Origin: Coprococcus sp.
GTDB lineage: Bacteria > Bacillota > Clostridia > Lachnospirales > Lachnospiraceae
DNA: 25,908 nt
NCBI GenBank assembly: GCA_016297495.1
Contig: JAEDGN010000036.1
Coordinates: 1 to 25,908, forward strand
Direction: 5' to 3'
Both the position numbers and the translations under genes were made by a program. The notes beneath the pieces were generated by a model. That model made no database searches. It saw only the letters and a list, made by a program, of their open reading frames with translations, and was not told the DNA's origin. Of the stretch, positions 8,928 through 16,677 are shown piece by piece. Each line of letters opens with the position of its first letter. Within the stretch, counting starts at the first letter, position 1.

Positions 8928-10496
8928 TTAATTAAAGAATCTATAGAGAAAAGATACAACCTGTGCACGTATACATTGATTCTCCGGCTGGAAATGGGTT
9001 TCATCTTTGCCTTTTGTTATATCATTTTCATAAGCCCACAGGACAGCTTTCGTGTAATATCGATCGTCGGGTACGTCTATAAATGGATTTTCTGTTATCT
9101 CCGGTTCCGGCTCACCGGCTGATCGCCAGAGGAAAGTCACAAATTCTTTTCTTGTGACCGTATCATCTGGCTGGAAATGGCTTTCGTCTTTTCCACTTGT
9201 TATACCGTTTTCATAGGCCCATAAAACAGCTTTATAATAATAATCAGAGGGTTCGACATCCTCAAACGGATTCTCTGTGGTTACAGGCTCAGGTTCATTG
9301 TTGGCCCTCCAGAGAAATGCAGCTGATTGTGCACGGGTACATGGATCCGAAGGACAAAAATGGGTTTCGTCTTTTCCACTCACGATACCATTCTCATAAG
9401 CCCAGATGACAGCATCATAATAGTAATCGCTTTCATTGACATCTGTAAATGGGTTTTCTGCTGAAGGCTCGTCCTCGGATGGCTGATAGTCTTCATCTCC
9501 CATTGGATATTGACTGTTGAATTCATCTGTTGTATAAGCCTCATCACGGGTATGACCGTCAAAATTATCATTGCATCGCAGGAAGTAATCATAAGTTGTT
9601 TCACCGGCATCCCATGTTGAGTCAAGGTTGTAATAATACCCTTCCATCTGTGCGATGTTCCATCCATGAGGTGTATCACCGGCTTTGCCTGCAATAAGTC
9701 TGGCATCTATTCCGACTTCGAGGGACATGCGGTAAAGCAGGACAGCATATCCCTGGCAAACGGCTGTTTTATTGATCAGGGCAGCGTAAGCCGTATATTT
9801 TAATTTATAGTCATCATCTTCCAGATGTTCGTTATCGTAAGTAACGTTATCGCAGATGTAGCCATATATGCTTTTCATTTTTTCATAATCTGTTTGATGA
9901 TCCAGATCCAGCTGATTCATGACCTCAGCCAGCATTGTATCCAGTTCTTCTTCCTGCTCCGCAGTTGTATAGTAAGTCATGGTGTAGGTGTAGGTTATAT
10001 AGTAGATAGAATCCTGCGTATAATAACCGATACTACATTTCCATCCGGTGTACTGCCAGAGCAGATAGTCGCCTTCTGTGGGGTTGCCGGTATGGATCAG
10101 GGCTTTGTCTGCAATGCTTTTAGCCATATCTATAATGATGTTTTTGATTTTTTCCTCGTCTGCTCCCTCATCTTCTATCTCAGACTGCAGCCCGACTTCG
10201 ATGGTTTCTGAACGCTGTTTCATCTGTGAACGCATATATCCGGCGGCTTCATTGATCGATGCGTAATACTCGGATGCTTTATAGGCTGAAATATGACTGT
10301 CCGAAGGTTCGTTCAGATCAGAAATATCTATGACATCCTCATATAGAGGGTTTATATATGTTACTATGGTGTTCGTTACTTCAGACGGCGCTGTATCTGC
10401 AGGTTTTATTTCACCGGCCCTGACCGGGTCAGGACAGAGCGGCAATAGTAAAGCTATTGTCAGTAATACAACTAATAATTTTTTAAATTTGCACAT
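8928..10496 (-). CDS. Secreted transglutaminase-like protein with three C-terminal SLH repeats
   Basis: 522 residues. A signal peptide is clear at the N-terminus (KFKKLLVVLLTIALLLPL, then a polar cleavage region near VRAGE). A transglutaminase/papain-like core spans about 200-300, with the catalytic triad visible as C247 in AVCQGYA, H277 in HGWN and D292 in NLDSTWD. Three SLH units follow at 348-408, 409-469 and 470-522, each with the pattern NPFxDV, YYxxAVxWAYEN, GKDExHFxP and an R-containing TRAQ-like motif. SLH domains bind wall polysaccharide, so the protein should sit on the cell wall. Whether it cross-links, cleaves or merely binds is unknown. ATG at 10496 has AGGAG 10 bases upstream and its own promoter. 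It lies beside the polysaccharide operon on the opposite strand, which fits surface display. Confidence 0.88.
   Translation of the reverse strand: MCKFKKLLVVLLTIALLLPLCPDPVRAGEIKPADTAPSEVTNTIVTYINPLYEDVIDISDLNEPSDSHISAYKASEYYASINEAAGYMRSQMKQRSETIEVGLQSEIEDEGADEEKIKNIIIDMAKSIADKALIHTGNPTEGDYLLWQYTGWKCSIGYYTQDSIYYITYTYTMTYYTTAEQEEELDTMLAEVMNQLDLDHQTDYEKMKSIYGYICDNVTYDNEHLEDDDYKLKYTAYAALINKTAVCQGYAVLLYRMSLEVGIDARLIAGKAGDTPHGWNIAQMEGYYYNLDSTWDAGETTYDYFLRCNDNFDGHTRDEAYTTDEFNSQYPMGDEDYQPSEDEPSAENPFTDVNESDYYYDAVIWAYENGIVSGKDETHFCPSDPCTRAQSAAFLWRANNEPEPVTTENPFEDVEPSDYYYKAVLWAYENGITSGKDESHFQPDDTVTRKEFVTFLWRSAGEPEPEITENPFIDVPDDRYYTKAVLWAYENDITKGKDETHFQPENQCIRAQVVSFLYRFFN
8931..9455 (-). repeat. Three tandem SLH coding repeats
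   Basis: Three in-frame units at 9273-9455, 9090-9272 and 8931-9089. The first two are 61 codons and the last is 53, ending at the C-terminus. The units are similar at DNA level too, for example repeated versions of GAAATGGGTTTCATC and TCATAAGCCCA, indicating fairly recent internal duplication or homogenisation. They are protein-domain repeats, not a mobile or CRISPR array. Confidence 0.85.
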
Positions 10497-10584
10497 TGTT
10501 CATAATCTCCTGTACTATTATTTTAGTTTGCTGGAGTGCTAATTGCTGCTAGTATTCCAGAGTTTAAGGTTACCGGATAGGAAT

Positions 10585-10613
10585 AATTTAGCATATTTGA
10601 AGCTTTCAAACAA
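10585..10613 (-). promoter_or_regulatory. Promoter of the SLH gene with palindrome in its spacer
   Basis: Reading the minus strand, TTGTTT (10608-10613) and TAAATT (10585-10590) are 17 bases apart, and TG one base before the -10 makes it an extended type. The predicted transcript starts near 10578, leaving a leader of about 80 bases. The spacer holds the palindrome TTTGAA-GCT-TTCAAA at 10596-10610, a candidate operator. Confidence 0.5.
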
Positions 10614-10663
10614 CTGTGAATGGCTTTTCTTTTTTATTTACTGTATATTTTTACGTGGAAATG

Positions 10664-10672
10664 TGCTAATAT
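10664..10672 (+). promoter_or_regulatory. Possible extended -10 promoter for the priming transferase gene
   Basis: TGCTAATAT at 10664-10672 matches an extended -10 (TGnTATAAT-like). No good -35 is seen at the right distance. Transcription would start near 10679, about 35 bases before the chosen ATG. Weak evidence. Confidence 0.3.
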
Positions 10673-10713
10673 TTAGACAGAAGTATCAGATAATTTTACA
10701 GGCGGGGATAGAT

Positions 10714-12132
10714 ATGTATCGTAAACAGCAGAAAAGTATTATCAAGCATCTGGATTTTCTTATACTGGATATTATCATGCTTATCATTTCATATACGATG
10801 GCTACCATCATTCGGGATGGCTGGCATTCTCTGAGGGCGAATGCTGCTTTTCTGAGTATGCTTGGTGTGCTCATTCTTTTACAGGTAATGGTGGCACTGC
10901 AGGGGAATAATTATAATGATATTCTCCGAAGGGGCTATCTGGTGGAGCTGAAGTATGTTCTGATACAGAATGCCATCGTGCTGGCTGCTGCCTTTACTTT
11001 TATGTTTGTGACAAAATCGCAGCCAAAGTATTCCAGACTTGTATTTGGGTATCTTCTGATCATCAATACAGTATTGACTTATAGCGCGCATCTGATGTGG
11101 AAACGGGTGGTTCGCCGTAGAATGGTTAATAGTAAGGAGAGGACGCACCTGCTGGTGATCAGCGAATATGCCGGATTGGAGGCATGCATCGGGAGACTGC
11201 GGTCAGAGTGGTATAAAGAATATAAAATAACAGGTGCGGTTGTTTATGACCGTCCGATGAAAGGGAGGACTATTAACAATATTCCTGTCGTGGCGGATAT
11301 GGATGAGCTTTTTCAGTATCTGAAAAAGGAGGTTGTGGATGAGGTATTTCTCAATATTGACGGGAATAACCAGGAACGTCTGACCATCACAGAGGATCTG
11401 CTGGAGATGGGGATTACGGTTCATATCAATATTAACATGGATCTGGGGCAGGGACAGCTTCCGAATCCCATTGTACATAATATGAGTGGATGTGCAGTGC
11501 TGACGACCAGTATCAAGACCGCCACATTCTATCAGATGGTGATGAAGCGGATGATGGATATCGCCGGGGGTATTGTGGGACTGATTTTGACGGCGATTCT
11601 GTTTGTCATATTTGCGCCGATTATTTATATACAGTCACCGGGACCGATTTTCTTTGCCCAGGAAAGGGTAGGGAGAAATGGACGCAGGTTTAAGATGTAC
11701 AAGTTCCGTTCCATGTATCCGGATGCGGAGAAGCGGAAAAAGGAATTGATGGATCAGAATAAGATGAATGGATTGATGTTTAAGATGGATAATGATCCGA
11801 GGATCATTCCCATCGGCAGACTGATGCGCAAAACGTCCATCGATGAATTCCCTCAGTTCTGGAATGTGTTAAAGGGCGATATGAGCCTGGTGGGGACAAG
11901 ACCGCCGACAGTGGATGAGTATGAACAGTATGAGAATCATCATCGGGTGCGGCTGGCCATTAAGCCTGGACTGACAGGAATGTGGCAGATCAGCGGAAGA
12001 AGTGACATCACAGATTTTGAAGAGGTGGTGGCGCTGGATAATCAGTATATTAATGACTGGAATCTCCGGCTGGATATTAAGATCCTCTTTCGGACAGTAA
12101 AGGTTGTACTGCAGCATAAAGGCTCCGTGTAG
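10714..12132 (+). CDS. Priming sugar-phosphate transferase (polyprenyl glycosylphosphotransferase)
   Basis: Transfers the first sugar-1-phosphate from a UDP-sugar to undecaprenyl phosphate, the initiating step for Wzx/Wzy-type polysaccharides. 472 residues. Several N-terminal membrane segments (about 13-130) are followed by a CoA/NAD-binding-like middle domain (VDEVFLNIDGN near 208-218) and the bacterial sugar transferase domain from about 275. The latter has MKRMMDIAGGIVG, SPGPIFFAQERVGRNG, YKFRSMYPDAE, the catalytic D377-E378 in KTSIDEFPQFWNVLKG, SLVGTRPPT and PGLTGMWQISGRSD. The ATG at 10714 is preferred: GGCGGGG (10701-10707) is 6 bases upstream, and the open frame further upstream to 10543 lacks family similarity. 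It probably serves the nearby polysaccharide operon although it is separately transcribed. WbaP-like or PglC-like donor preference is not known. Confidence 0.93.
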   Translation: MYRKQQKSIIKHLDFLILDIIMLIISYTMATIIRDGWHSLRANAAFLSMLGVLILLQVMVALQGNNYNDILRRGYLVELKYVLIQNAIVLAAAFTFMFVTKSQPKYSRLVFGYLLIINTVLTYSAHLMWKRVVRRRMVNSKERTHLLVISEYAGLEACIGRLRSEWYKEYKITGAVVYDRPMKGRTINNIPVVADMDELFQYLKKEVVDEVFLNIDGNNQERLTITEDLLEMGITVHININMDLGQGQLPNPIVHNMSGCAVLTTSIKTATFYQMVMKRMMDIAGGIVGLILTAILFVIFAPIIYIQSPGPIFFAQERVGRNGRRFKMYKFRSMYPDAEKRKKELMDQNKMNGLMFKMDNDPRIIPIGRLMRKTSIDEFPQFWNVLKGDMSLVGTRPPTVDEYEQYENHHRVRLAIKPGLTGMWQISGRSDITDFEEVVALDNQYINDWNLRLDIKILFRTVKVVLQHKGSV

Positions 12133-12133
12133 C

Positions 12134-12162
12134 TTGCACATTAATTATTGTTGTGATAAGAT
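12134..12162 (+). promoter_or_regulatory. Promoter of the LCP gene
   Basis: TTGCAC (12134-12139), a 17-base spacer and TAAGAT (12157-12162), with TG at 12154-12155 giving an extended -10. Transcription should begin near 12169. That is the very ATG that could otherwise be taken as the start, so the downstream TTG start with its own GGAGGG is favoured. Confidence 0.6.
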
Positions 12163-12201
12163 AGAGGGATGAAAAAGTCAATTTTATGGAGGGTGAAGAG
12201 A

Positions 12202-13677
12202 TTGAGCAAAGGGCGTAAGAGAAAGGCACGGGTTCCCGGACTCGTGATTCTGGTTGTTTTATTATTGATAGCATTTGAGTTTCTGGGCCTGTTGGCTGTG
12301 ACGAAGTTATTGCCTGTTCATTTGCTTTTTGCCGGAGGACTGGTACTGCTGACGGGCGTTTTGATCATAGGCCTGCTGACAGGAGACGCGAGAAAGAAGG
12401 CACTTTTTGCCATTGGCTCGCTTCTGGCTGTTCTGATGCTGATTGTATTGGTTGTAGGCAATCTGTATATATTGAAGACATATAATACACTGACGAGAAT
12501 ATCCGGAGTGAGTACGAAGACTTCTCAGATAGGTATCTATGTCCGGGCGGATGATCCGGCTCAGGTTATTGAAGATACAAGAGGATATATTTTTGGTACA
12601 TTGAGCGATCTTGACAAGGAGAATACAGAGGGGGCTGTGAAGCAGATCAATGAGACGCTGGGATCTTCCATCGAGGTGAAGGCCCAGGCAGGTGTCATGG
12701 AACTGGTGGACAGCCTGATGAATAAAGAATGCGGTGTTATTATTCTGAACCATGCTTATCTGCCGGTTCTGGAGGAGATGGAAGGCTATGAGAACATTTC
12801 CGAAGAGATTCGGGAAATTGAGCTTCTGGCAGTGGATACGGTTATCGAGGATAAGAAGGACAGTACAAGTGATGTGCCGAAGAAAGAGGATCCGGATAAT
12901 ATCATCCGTCTCTACATCAGTGGTATTGATACGAGGGGCAGTGCCATTATCAATACACGAAGCGATGTGAATATTATCGCAACGATCAATACGGATACAA
13001 GACAGGTGCTGCTTGTATCTACACCGCGTGATTATTTTGTACCGTTGTCCATTTCCAATGGCGTGCCGGATAAGCTGACCCATGCAGGCATCTATGGTGT
13101 TGATGTTTCCATGGATACACTGGGCATGTTGTATGATATACCGCTTGACAAATATTTCAGAGTGAATTTTGCCGGTTTCATTAAAATTATTGATGCTCTT
13201 GGAGGTATTGATGTCAATTCCGACTATGATTTTAGTACGGGAGGTTATACGTTCACGAAGGGAAGCAATCATGTGGATGGAAGTGCAGCCCTTGCCTTTG
13301 CGAGGGAGCGTTATGCCTTTGCAGAGGGTGACCGTCAGCGAGGCAAGAATCAGATGGAGGTTATCAGAGCTGTCATGAAGAAGGCCTTGTCACCGGAGCT
13401 TCTGAGCAGTTATACCAGTGTGCTTTCTGCAGTTGAAGGATGTTTTGAGACGAACTTCTCTTATGACAAGATTGCGGAGCTGGTAAGGGATCAGCTGGCT
13501 GATGGCGGAAGCTGGAATATTGTCAGCTACAGTGTGGATGGTACAGGCGATTCAAGGAAGCCGTATTCCATGAGTGCTTATGCGTATGTCATGATACCGG
13601 ATCAGACAACAGTGGACAGGGCGAAGGAACTGATGAAGCAGGTTGAGGATGGAGAAGTTATCAATCTGGGACAGTAA
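12202..13677 (+). CDS. LytR-CpsA-Psr (LCP) family glycopolymer transferase
   Basis: Membrane-anchored enzyme that moves a finished glycopolymer from its lipid carrier onto peptidoglycan. From the TTG start it has 491 residues. Three N-terminal membrane segments (near 13-35, 40-60 and 66-90) precede an accessory extracellular domain and the LCP domain from about 235. Its marks are LYISGIDTRG, the catalytic-type INTRSDVNII, STPRDYFVPL, GGIDV and AFARERYAFAEGDRQRGKNQ, holding the conserved Arg and Asp residues that contact the pyrophosphate. The TTG at 12202 has GGAGGG (12188-12193) 8 bases before it and lies downstream of the predicted transcript start; an ATG at 12169 would need to be leaderless. 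It follows the priming transferase and probably anchors the glycan made by the window's polysaccharide genes. Confidence 0.9.
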   Translation: MSKGRKRKARVPGLVILVVLLLIAFEFLGLLAVTKLLPVHLLFAGGLVLLTGVLIIGLLTGDARKKALFAIGSLLAVLMLIVLVVGNLYILKTYNTLTRISGVSTKTSQIGIYVRADDPAQVIEDTRGYIFGTLSDLDKENTEGAVKQINETLGSSIEVKAQAGVMELVDSLMNKECGVIILNHAYLPVLEEMEGYENISEEIREIELLAVDTVIEDKKDSTSDVPKKEDPDNIIRLYISGIDTRGSAIINTRSDVNIIATINTDTRQVLLVSTPRDYFVPLSISNGVPDKLTHAGIYGVDVSMDTLGMLYDIPLDKYFRVNFAGFIKIIDALGGIDVNSDYDFSTGGYTFTKGSNHVDGSAALAFARERYAFAEGDRQRGKNQMEVIRAVMKKALSPELLSSYTSVLSAVEGCFETNFSYDKIAELVRDQLADGGSWNIVSYSVDGTGDSRKPYSMSAYAYVMIPDQTTVDRAKELMKQVEDGEVINLGQ

Positions 13678-13694
13678 ATTACATACGAAAGCGA

Positions 13695-13742
13695 GAGAAG
13701 CCTCTCTCCGGCAGCAGGTTGGCTGCCGGTGGGAGGCTTCTC
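13695..13742 (+). terminator. Long hairpin terminator between convergent genes
   Basis: GAGAAGCCTC (13695-13704) pairs with GAGGCTTCTC (13733-13742), and inside it CGGCAGC (13709-13715) pairs with GCTGCCG (13722-13728). The structure follows the LCP stop by 17 bases and lies before the end of the opposite-strand uxaA gene. The T-run after it is weak on both sides, so efficiency is uncertain. Confidence 0.65.
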
Positions 13743-13802
13743 CTATATATGTAAGGGAGGGAGTTAAAAAAAGTGGTAACTATATTAAGTGAAGGTAAAA
13801 AT

Positions 13803-15320
13803 TTAGGTAATAGGTGCCGGATTAAAGATGCACAGATCGTTATGCAGTTTATACTTTTCTGCAAAGGACTGTTTTCTGCCGCTGGCAACATCAATAATCA
13901 GGCTGAAGAGTTCTGTGCCTACTTCAGGGATCGTTGAATCGCCTGTTGCAATCGGACCTGCGTTGACATCGATCAGATCCTGCCACATATTCTTCATATC
14001 GTTTCTTGAACATACTTTGATAACCGGTGCGATAGCCAGTCCGTAGGGTGTACCGCGGCCTGTCATAAATACCTGAAGTCCGATACCGGATGCAAGCTGG
14101 CAAGGTCCGCAGACAATGTCGCTGGCCGGGGTTGCAGCATAGATCAGACCATGTTTGGTCGGGCGTTCTGCAGGAGAAAGGACTTCTACGATCGGTGAAC
14201 TGCCGGATTTTGCAATGGAACCCATGGCTTTCTCAACGATATTGGCGAGACCGCCCTTCTTATTGCCGGGAGTCGGGTTGGCACTTCTGTCAACCTGTCC
14301 GTTTTCAAGGTAATGATCATACCATCTCATCTCATCGGCCAGTTTCCTGCCGACTTCTTCGTTAATACAGCGTTCGCCAATGATATGGACACCATCACGA
14401 ACTTCTGTGACTTCAGAGAACATAACGGTAGCGCCGCCTTTTACCAGCATATCTGCAGCATAGCCAGCGCTTGGGTTGGCTGTAACACCGGAAAAAGCAT
14501 CACTGCCGCCGCACTGCATACCGATGAGCAGATCAGAAAGAGGAAGTGTTTCTCTTCTTCTCTCATTCAGACGTGCGAGCTTTTTGTCCGCCATTGCCAT
14601 CAGTGCATCGATCATGGCATCAAAGCCCTGCTGTTCCTGAAGAACAATCACATTGTCCGGAGAAATATCCGCTTCATCAAGGAGCATATCGACCGTCAGT
14701 TTTTCACATCCGAGGGAAACGACCATTAATTCACCGCCAAAGTTCGGATGCTTTGCCAGATTGCGGAGTGCGCGGATCGGGATCTTTGCTTCAGGCGCGT
14801 TGATAGCAACACCACAGCCATAAGCATGATTGATCGGAACAATATCGTCTACGTTCGGATATTTAGGAAGAAGTTCCTCCTTCATCTTCTTAACAGCAAC
14901 ATTTAAAACACCTGTTACACACTGTACGGTTGTGCTGATACCCAGGATGTTCCTTGTGCCGGCAGGTCCGCCGTTCGGGTTGCGGTAGCCTTCCCATGTG
15001 GTGACCGGAGGTTCAGGAAGCTCTGTCACGATATTGGAGGCAAAGGTCATATTGTCAACTGAAGGCGGAACCGGAAGGTGGAGCATATGCTCATTGATCC
15101 AGTCGCCCTTCTTAATCGGGTCGATGGCGTAACCCAGTACGACACCATAGCGGATAACCGGCGCATCCTGAGGAATATCACATAATGCAATTTTATGTGC
15201 CTGAGGAATGTCCTGGTTGGCAACGACACCTTCAATGACCGTTGTGCCGGCAGGAATGGCATCTACAGCGATGGCGACATTATCACGTTCATTAATTTTA
15301 ATGCATGAAATTTTGCCCAT
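13803..15320 (-). CDS. uxaA: Altronate dehydratase (UxaA/GarD family)
   Basis: Dehydrates D-altronate to 2-keto-3-deoxy-gluconate in galacturonate breakdown; an iron-dependent cytosolic enzyme. 505 residues, the full length of the two-domain form. The N-terminal SAF domain contains DNVAIAVDAIPAG and IPQAHKIAL with H42. The main domain has TRNILGISTTVQC, INHAYGCGVA (C169), SLGCEKLT (C205), MQCGGSDAFSGVTANPSAG (269 onward), VHIIGERC and GRGTPYGLAIAPVIKV. The ATG at 15320 has GGAG a few bases upstream. No uxaB, uxaC, kdgK or transporter gene is visible nearby, so it is isolated from the rest of the pathway within this window. GarD (galactarate dehydratase) is the main alternative because the families are close; altronate is favoured by overall motif pattern. 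Confidence 0.85.
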   Translation of the reverse strand: MGKISCIKINERDNVAIAVDAIPAGTTVIEGVVANQDIPQAHKIALCDIPQDAPVIRYGVVLGYAIDPIKKGDWINEHMLHLPVPPSVDNMTFASNIVTELPEPPVTTWEGYRNPNGGPAGTRNILGISTTVQCVTGVLNVAVKKMKEELLPKYPNVDDIVPINHAYGCGVAINAPEAKIPIRALRNLAKHPNFGGELMVVSLGCEKLTVDMLLDEADISPDNVIVLQEQQGFDAMIDALMAMADKKLARLNERRRETLPLSDLLIGMQCGGSDAFSGVTANPSAGYAADMLVKGGATVMFSEVTEVRDGVHIIGERCINEEVGRKLADEMRWYDHYLENGQVDRSANPTPGNKKGGLANIVEKAMGSIAKSGSSPIVEVLSPAERPTKHGLIYAATPASDIVCGPCQLASGIGLQVFMTGRGTPYGLAIAPVIKVCSRNDMKNMWQDLIDVNAGPIATGDSTIPEVGTELFSLIIDVASGRKQSFAEKYKLHNDLCIFNPAPIT

Positions 15321-15361
15321 CTTGAAAACTCCTTTCTGGAATATTTATATAGAGAATGGTT

Positions 15362-15378
15362 CAGACTTCATCAGTCTG
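15362..15378. promoter_or_regulatory. Palindrome in the uxaA leader
   Basis: CAGACT-TCATC-AGTCTG forms a 6-bp inverted repeat in the region transcribed ahead of uxaA, about 30-47 bases after its predicted start. It could be an operator or a small RNA hairpin. Nothing identifies the regulator. Confidence 0.3.
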
Positions 15379-15415
15379 TTTTGCAGTACTGCGTGCTTTG
15401 ATTGATTACAAATAC

Positions 15416-15444
15416 ATTATATATAATAAAGTTCAATAAATCAA
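15416..15444 (-). promoter_or_regulatory. Promoter of uxaA
   Basis: On the minus strand, TTGATT (15439-15444) and TATAAT (15416-15421) are 17 bases apart in an AT-rich stretch. Transcription would start near 15409, giving a leader of about 90 bases. The gene-free interval 15321-15643 consists of this promoter and leader, the 15362-15378 palindrome, and the divergent exonuclease promoter and leader. Confidence 0.6.
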
Positions 15445-15514
15445 ATTAATAGTTTTTATATTTTTCTTAGAAAAAGTTAGAGTAACTCGCTGCAACGGTG
15501 CAAGGCTGAATGAC

Positions 15515-15543
15515 TTGTATATCAGACATGAACGTGGTATAAT
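15515..15543 (+). promoter_or_regulatory. Promoter of the exonuclease gene
   Basis: TTGTAT (15515-15520), 17 bases, TATAAT (15538-15543), with TG at 15535-15536 giving an extended -10. This is among the best promoters in the window. Transcription starts near 15550. A 7-bp hairpin GAAGAAC / GTTCTTC (15554-15572) then lies at the extreme 5' end of the message. Confidence 0.75.
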
Positions 15544-15643
15544 GTGCGAGTGAGAAGAACTGGAAGTTCTTCGAGCATGCGCGGCGAAATTGCGTCCGGA
15601 TATTGCTTTAATATTATTCTTGTTACCTGATGGAGTTGACAAC

Positions 15644-16648
15644 ATGAACTATGTAGTTGTGGATTTTGAATGGAATCAGAGTTCTTACGGCAAAGGTTCT
15701 GAGAACCGGAAGATGCCTTTTGAGATTATTGAGATCGGTGCGGTGATGCTGAATGAACAGCTGCAGGAGATAGACCGGTTCAGTGAGACGATCCGACCGA
15801 AGGTTTATAAAAAATTACATTATGTCACGAAGGATTTGACAGGAATCACCCAGGAAGAACTCAATGCCAGCGATCCTTTTCCCTATGTACTGGTAGATTT
15901 CATGCTGTGGTGCGGTGATGATTTTTCCTTTTGTACATGGGGGAATATGGATCTGGTTGAACTGCAGCGTAATATGAAGTTTTATGGTCTGGAAGATCTT
16001 CTGGAGGGACCCATCAGATACTATAATGTGCAGAAGCTGTTCCGGCTGCTCTATGCCCATGATGAGGCGGCGGCATCCCTGGAAACGGCGGTGAATTATT
16101 TTCAGCTTCCGAAGGATGATCATTTTCACCGGGCGGTCAATGATGCTGCTTATACGGCGGAGATATTCCGGAAGATGGATATGGAAGAAGCGGATAAGCT
16201 GTATTCGGTGGATTATTACCAGAATCCGAAGGAGAAGAAGGACGAGATCCACCTGACCTATGATAGCTATTATAAATATATTTCAAGAGAATTCAGAACA
16301 AAAGAAGAGGCCATGGCTGACAGGGAGGTTCGTTCAACACGCTGTTATAAATGTGGACGGGCAGCCCGCAAGAAGATGCATTGGTTCTCTGCCAGGACCA
16401 AGGCCTATTATTGTCTGGCCAGCTGTCCGGAGCATGGTTATATTCGGGGGAAGATCCGACTCAAGAAGACGGATGAACAGCGCTTTTATGTGGTAAAGAC
16501 TTTGCGGCTGGTCGATGAGGAAGGGGCCGGAAAACTGCGCCAGATGAAAGCGGATGTTTTGAAAAAGCGCCGTGAGAAACGTCAGAAAGGCTGCGGTGGT
16601 CATAGTGAAGAGAAGAGCGAAACTGAAGGAAGGGCAAAAGGTAGATAA
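15644..16648 (+). CDS. DEDDh-family 3'-5' exonuclease with C-terminal four-Cys cluster
   Basis: Predicted metal-dependent exonuclease of the DnaQ/ERI-1-like superfamily acting on RNA or DNA ends. 334 residues. Exo I is D7-F-E9 in VVVDFEWNQ, Exo II is D103 in WGNMDLVELQ, and Exo III is H162 with D167 in FHRAVNDAAYTAEIF, giving the DEDDh set. After residue 225 a compact region with C234-xx-C237 and C257-xxx-C261 looks like a zinc-binding knuckle, followed by a basic tail rich in Lys and Arg (305-334). The ATG at 15644 is preceded by GGAG at 8 bases; an in-frame TTG at 15590 would add an unsupported extension. It has its own promoter and terminator, so it is monocistronic. The substrate is not known. 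Confidence 0.85.
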   Translation: MNYVVVDFEWNQSSYGKGSENRKMPFEIIEIGAVMLNEQLQEIDRFSETIRPKVYKKLHYVTKDLTGITQEELNASDPFPYVLVDFMLWCGDDFSFCTWGNMDLVELQRNMKFYGLEDLLEGPIRYYNVQKLFRLLYAHDEAAASLETAVNYFQLPKDDHFHRAVNDAAYTAEIFRKMDMEEADKLYSVDYYQNPKEKKDEIHLTYDSYYKYISREFRTKEEAMADREVRSTRCYKCGRAARKKMHWFSARTKAYYCLASCPEHGYIRGKIRLKKTDEQRFYVVKTLRLVDEEGAGKLRQMKADVLKKRREKRQKGCGGHSEEKSETEGRAKGR

Positions 16649-16665
16649 TCCTTTTGCCCTTCCTT
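16626..16665 (+). terminator. Strong terminator overlapping the exonuclease stop codon
   Basis: A perfect 16-bp stem, AAGGAAGGGCAAAAGG (16626-16641) with CCTTTTGCCCTTCCTT (16650-16665), has an 8-base loop containing part of the TAA stop at 16646-16648. The last codons of the exonuclease therefore form the left arm. It also follows the end of the opposite-strand recombinase gene and may act in both directions. Confidence 0.8.
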
Positions 16666-16677
16666 CGGTGGTTAATT

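Noticed and set aside
8931..9455. Repeated DNA considered as a CRISPR or other array
   Set aside because: Units are about 183 bases, in frame, and encode SLH domains; there are no short repeats with unique spacers.
10476..10488. Tiny out-of-frame ORF (ATG AAC AAT...) at the SLH gene start
   Set aside because: Its ATG is only 3 bases from AGGAG, too close for efficient initiation, and it encodes six residues; the in-frame ATG at 10496 is better spaced and begins a signal peptide.
10543..10713. N-terminal extension of the priming transferase from an upstream start
   Set aside because: The extra 57 residues do not resemble the family and cross the likely promoter; a good ribosome site precedes the ATG at 10714.
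12307..13272. 321-codon minus-strand frame across the LCP gene
   Set aside because: Antisense to conserved LCP motifs, with no ribosome site, promoter or recognisable domain.
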